From assembly GCA_003298465.1 (NCBI GenBank), contig QNGA01000015.1, positions 11,244 to 75,243 on the forward strand: 64,000 nt of DNA. The letters are read 5' to 3'. Position numbers and translations under genes: made by a program. This stretch comes from a halophilic archaeon. Lineage in GTDB: Archaea; Halobacteriota; Halobacteria; Halobacteriales; Haladaptataceae. Below the pieces are notes generated by a model. The model was not told the DNA's origin, did not search any database, and saw only the letters and a program-made list of their open reading frames with translations. Position 1 is the first letter of the stretch. Each line of letters opens with the position of its first letter. Of this stretch, positions 61,049 to 64,000 are shown piece by piece.

Positions 61049-62737
61049 TTATTTGGCGAGGCGGTCATTATGATTCAAACGCTCCAAAAGGTCATCGTGA
61101 ATATATTGATTTGTACCGATCAGTGGGCTGCGTTCTCCTTCACCAGTCAATTCGAACGGTTCTCTCTCAGTGTTGGTCACCTTAGCGCCAGCGGTTTCCG
61201 CAATGACAAGACCGGCTGCCACATCCCAAGGATACGTGTCGTATTCCCAGACAGCATCTGCGCTCCCGCTTGCAAGATAACAGAGATGGAGTGCAGCCGA
61301 GCCAAGTCGCCTGACGCCGCGAGCATCCTGATAGAAATGTGTAAGAAAATCACCATTTGGATCATATCCCGACATTAGCATACTTTCAGCGATGTCTGAT
61401 CGATCAGTGGTCGTAATTGGTTGACCATCGCGGTAGGCAGTCTCTCCTTTAATTGCTGTCCAAAGTTCATCATTTTCTGGGGCATAGACTACACCGACAA
61501 CAGGTTCATCTTCACGTAGAAGTCCGACAGAGACACAATAATTCGGGTTACCGTTGGCGTAGTTACCGGTCCCGTCTAACGGATCAAGAAGCCACGTAAA
61601 TTCACTCCCACTGTCGATGTGAACATTCTCTTCGGACCGGATATTATGAGCAGGGAATTCGTTTTCAATAGCAGTTGTGATAATATTCTCTGAAAGATAG
61701 TCAGCTTCTGTGACAATATCGGACTTGTCAGATTTTACTGTAACAGATTCCACACGACCATGGAGTTCCCGAAGGGGCTCTCGAACACTTCTGACGGCTT
61801 CCGTAGCTACTTCAAGAGCATGCTCAAGTTCATCATCAGCGGTATTGTCGGTCGTATCAATATTACGTGGTAGTTGCTTGGCTTCCTCTCCTCTAGCGCC
61901 CCAGCCGAGTAGTTCACTGATAGCAGTGTAGAAATCATCATCATAGCTAGTTCTTACTACATCTGCTGTGGCGTCAGCACCAGTGATTCGAGCCATTGCA
62001 TCAGGTTCTAGTTGGATGTGATGGCGTCCACCGTCAACAAGAAGGTCGGCCGTCTCTTTGACGATTACATCGATTGTAGTGTCATTACTTACCACCAGAG
62101 GTCGGACCCCCATTTTATGGGTGTGAAGCGGGACGATCTGCAGTGATGAATTATTTTTTGGGTTATGTATTGGACCATTTGCCGACAGTGAGACGCCCGT
62201 CGATCCTGTGGGGGTCGAGATAGCTAATCCCGTACCGTCATATTCACCAACGTACTCATCATCTGCATATACATCAAGTTTAGTGATTTTACGTTCGACT
62301 GGATTGTCTGGAGCTGGGTTTTGTATCATTACATCGTTGATACCGGTCACATCGAGATCCGGACCGTCAACATGGAATTGTTGGCGATGATCGATAGTTG
62401 ACCGTCCCTGGATCACTTCCTCAAGTGCTTGTTCAAGGTTTGTAAGGTCAACTCGCACTAAGAAGGCCAAGGTTCCTGTATTGATACCTAGTAGCGGAAT
62501 GTTTCGTGGCGCAAACTCTTTAATTCCTTCTAGGAAGGTTCCATCGCCACCAATGGTCATTCCAAGTGTCTCCATACTTTCGTCCCACTTTGTGTCGATA
62601 CTTTCACCGACATCAATGGTTGAGAGCTTCAGTCCATTCTCAGTTGTCCAGTGTTCTAATCGTTCGACTGCCTGTTCACTATCGGGGCTAACAATAGCCA
62701 CTATTTGCTCAATTGTGGCTAGCCTTCGTCCGCGCAT
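61049..62737 (-). CDS. NAD kinase - inositol monophosphatase/NADP phosphatase fusion
   Basis: About 562 residues. The N-terminal NAD kinase (1-290) has TIGGDGTFLE at 63-67, GINTGTLAFLVRVDL, and STPTGSTGVSLSANGPI. The C-terminal IMPase/FBPase domain (about 305-562) has the metal ligands E369-E370, WLLDPLDGTGNY (385-392) and YPWDVAAGLVIAE. Methanocaldococcus MJ0917 is a bifunctional NADP phosphatase/NAD kinase with the domains in the opposite order, as I recall it. Both activities would set the NAD/NADP balance. The ATG at 62737 was chosen; the frame is open to 62764. Confidence 0.87.
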   Translation of the reverse strand: MRGRRLATIEQIVAIVSPDSEQAVERLEHWTTENGLKLSTIDVGESIDTKWDESMETLGMTIGGDGTFLEGIKEFAPRNIPLLGINTGTLAFLVRVDLTNLEQALEEVIQGRSTIDHRQQFHVDGPDLDVTGINDVMIQNPAPDNPVERKITKLDVYADDEYVGEYDGTGLAISTPTGSTGVSLSANGPIHNPKNNSSLQIVPLHTHKMGVRPLVVSNDTTIDVIVKETADLLVDGGRHHIQLEPDAMARITGADATADVVRTSYDDDFYTAISELLGWGARGEEAKQLPRNIDTTDNTADDELEHALEVATEAVRSVREPLRELHGRVESVTVKSDKSDIVTEADYLSENIITTAIENEFPAHNIRSEENVHIDSGSEFTWLLDPLDGTGNYANGNPNYCVSVGLLREDEPVVGVVYAPENDELWTAIKGETAYRDGQPITTTDRSDIAESMLMSGYDPNGDFLTHFYQDARGVRRLGSAALHLCYLASGSADAVWEYDTYPWDVAAGLVIAETAGAKVTNTEREPFELTGEGERSPLIGTNQYIHDDLLERLNHNDRLAK

Positions 62738-63085
62738 AGCTTGTTCTTTGGTACCTATACACACATATATACGTTTCTATACAACCACCTTATATTCTTC
62801 ATATATACATTAAGAATATTCCCAATTCTCACGCAGTCACGACTCAAAGAACGAAGCTTAGCTAGAAACTAAAATGCCCTAATCATTCTATTAATAAATG
62901 CGCTCTAGAATCTTCTGCAACTAAAGCTCGAAGGATTTCCTCTAAGGTGGGAGATCACGGGTAAATCTATTTTATAGTTATTTACCAGTAAAAACCGGTA
63001 GGAATGAGATTTCTTATCCTTTTCCATAGAACGGAGCTATCTAAGTCTGCTAACGTATCGTCTACAGTACTATGCAGACTTGATC
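62738..63085. other. AT-rich intergenic region
   Basis: Contains the promoter of the NAD kinase fusion on the minus strand and the 3' end of the VOC gene. No gene or clear repeat was seen. Confidence 0.45.
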
Positions 63086-63460
63086 CTATTCATCAAGAGA
63101 TTCAACAAGTTCTACAGAATGACCGTCTGGATCCTGAATAAAAGCTGTTCGAGCTCCTGCGGCCGGTTGGTCCTGTGGTTTTTGAATGACACCATAGTCG
63201 TCGATGTCCGCAAAGGCTGCATCAACGTCCTCAACAGAAATAGCGAAATGATCAAAGGCATTTCCGTGTTCTGTTGAATCCTCACCGGCAGTGTCTGAGA
63301 GCTGAAGTTCTACTCCATTCGGTCCGGCGACATAGCGGTTAACAGTCTCACCGTCAGACGTTTCGAACGACCATGTCTCTTCAAATCCAAGCTGTTCTTC
63401 ATACCATTGCACAGATTCTTCGACATCGGTGACGTTCAAACAGATGTGAATCAAATCCAT
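63086..63460 (-). CDS. Glyoxalase/VOC superfamily protein (GloA-like)
   Basis: About 124 residues, one VOC unit of two beta-alpha-beta-beta-beta modules. Likely metal ligands are His in LIHICLNVTD, Glu in NGVELQLSDT, His in FDHFAISVED and Glu in GHSVELVESL. This layout fits lactoylglutathione lyase-like enzymes that clear methylglyoxal, although haloarchaea use gamma-glutamylcysteine instead of glutathione. The ATG at 63460 (MDLIHICLNV) was chosen over ATGs at 63508 and 63505. Confidence 0.85.
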   Translation of the reverse strand: MDLIHICLNVTDVEESVQWYEEQLGFEETWSFETSDGETVNRYVAGPNGVELQLSDTAGEDSTEHGNAFDHFAISVEDVDAAFADIDDYGVIQKPQDQPAAGARTAFIQDPDGHSVELVESLDE

Positions 63461-63633
63461 ACTCTGGAATATCGTTTTCAAGGCATAAATCCACTCCTCT
63501 AGCATCATTACTGGTTATCCCGATAATATATATTATATTATTACTACAATGGTCAGACCGCCCCATCAAGACCCTATTTATCCCAGTCAGGCTTATTTAA
63601 TCCAGACTATCATCCGCAGAAACGACCGTGGGA

Positions 63634-63650
63634 CCTTGAAATATTCAAGG
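63634..63650. terminator. Hairpin after thi4
   Basis: CCTTGAA (63634-63640) and TTCAAGG (63644-63650) form a perfect seven-base stem over three bases, six bases beyond the thi4 stop. An alternative longer pairing GGACCTT/AAGGTCC surrounds it. It probably ends or stabilises the thi4 message. Confidence 0.45.
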
Positions 63651-63656
63651 AAGGTC

Positions 63657-64000
63657 CTAGTCGTCAGCGGCCGTCATGCGGCTTCCCAAGCCGACTTCTT
63701 CTGCCTCCACCTCGAGTTCGTCCAGCGCGACCTGGGCGGCGCACTTGCCGGAGAGCAGCATCGCGCCGAATGTCGGTCCCATCCGGGTGAGGCCGTACGT
63801 CGTCGCGGTGGCGAGTCCGGTGGCGACGAGGCCCTCGTGGACTTTCCCGGTGTGTTCGACGACCTCGTCCTCACTCTTGGCGACCCACATCGAGTCGTGG
63901 CCCGGCGAGTCGTGGCCCGGCGCGCCGTACTCGTCGTCGCCCGACTGGTCCATGCCCGTGTTGTGTTCCTGGGCGTGTTCGATGCCCGGCGCGTCGAGGA
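63657..64000 (-). CDS. thi4: Thi4-type thiamine thiazole synthase, C-terminal part (cut by window edge)
   Basis: About 114 residues remain, open to the window edge. [20 protein letters not shown] followed by [20 protein letters not shown] is the C-terminal FAD/NAD-binding end of Thi4 ([20 protein letters not shown]). Thi4 makes the thiazole part of thiamine. The N-terminal two thirds, including the cysteine that may donate sulfur, are outside the window. The GC-rich sequence contrasts with the preceding 25 kb. Thiamine diphosphate is the cofactor of Xsc, but this is probably the ordinary chromosomal gene. Confidence 0.88.
   Translation of the reverse strand, partial: LDAPGIEHAQEHNTGMDQSGDDEYGAPGHDSPGHDSMWVAKSEDEVVEHTGKVHEGLVATGLATATTYGLTRMGPTFGAMLLSGKCAAQVALDELEVEAEEVGLGSRMTAADD

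Noticed and set aside
1..64000. CRISPR array or rRNA/tRNA genes
   Set aside because: No regularly spaced direct repeats and no conserved RNA segments seen on either strand.

Overview
The window comes from a haloarchaeon (class Halobacteria). The proteins are strongly acidic. Tat-type lipoproteins with an RR...LAGC/VGC pattern are used for binding proteins. Many genes have a TATA box about 25 bases before the start codon with no leader. Haloarchaeal families are everywhere: stand-alone UspA, haloarchaeal malate synthase, DacZ, Tfx, PAC2, Thi4 and decayed ISH-type elements. Both edges are GC-rich, while about 34.3-46.5 kb is clearly more AT-rich. No rRNA, tRNA or CRISPR array was seen.

Region 1 (1-24 kb) is an ion and stress block. 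It holds two tandem CNNM/CorC-type membrane proteins (the first cut by the window edge), three UspA genes, a VIT1/CCC1-like transporter overlapping a DUF211 gene, and a threonine-synthase-like enzyme. It also holds a two-RCK potassium channel, the c-di-AMP synthase DacZ, an RCK_C + CPA2 antiporter pair, and TrkA-TrkH. Among these lie two beta-helix proteins and much mobile debris: a decayed IS5 transposase, an IS6 fragment, a 5'-truncated TnpB that interrupts a third CNNM copy, and several solo double-hairpin ends.

Region 2 (24-33 kb) carries a PhoD-like phosphatase, an alpha/beta hydrolase, a PAC2 protein, and the regulator Tfx. Tfx diverges from a molybdate/tungstate ABC transporter across a clear palindrome. 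A diverged, hairpin-headed repeat occurs twice.

Region 3 (33-59 kb) is the most interesting part. It looks like a complete pathway for a C2 sulfonate, most likely sulfoacetate. A tripartite tricarboxylate-type transporter (TctABC) with a UspA partner would import it under an IclR regulator. A class III CoA-transferase would activate it, and an acylating aldehyde dehydrogenase (SauS-like) would give sulfoacetaldehyde. Xsc would split this into acetyl phosphate and sulfite, and Pta would make acetyl-CoA. Malate synthase is next to the block. Sulfite would be oxidised by a cytoplasmic molybdenum enzyme like SoeABC, here with SoeB and SoeC fused through a cysteine-rich linker. A PiT-type permease may export the product. 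Molybdenum supply genes (WtpABC, MobB-MoaE, Mrp, MobA) bracket and join the block. Function is inferred from family membership and gene order; substrate specificity is not proven.

Region 4 (59-64 kb) holds a HAD dehalogenase-like gene, a DUF2299-like protein, a NAD kinase-IMPase fusion, a glyoxalase-fold protein and the 3' part of thi4.
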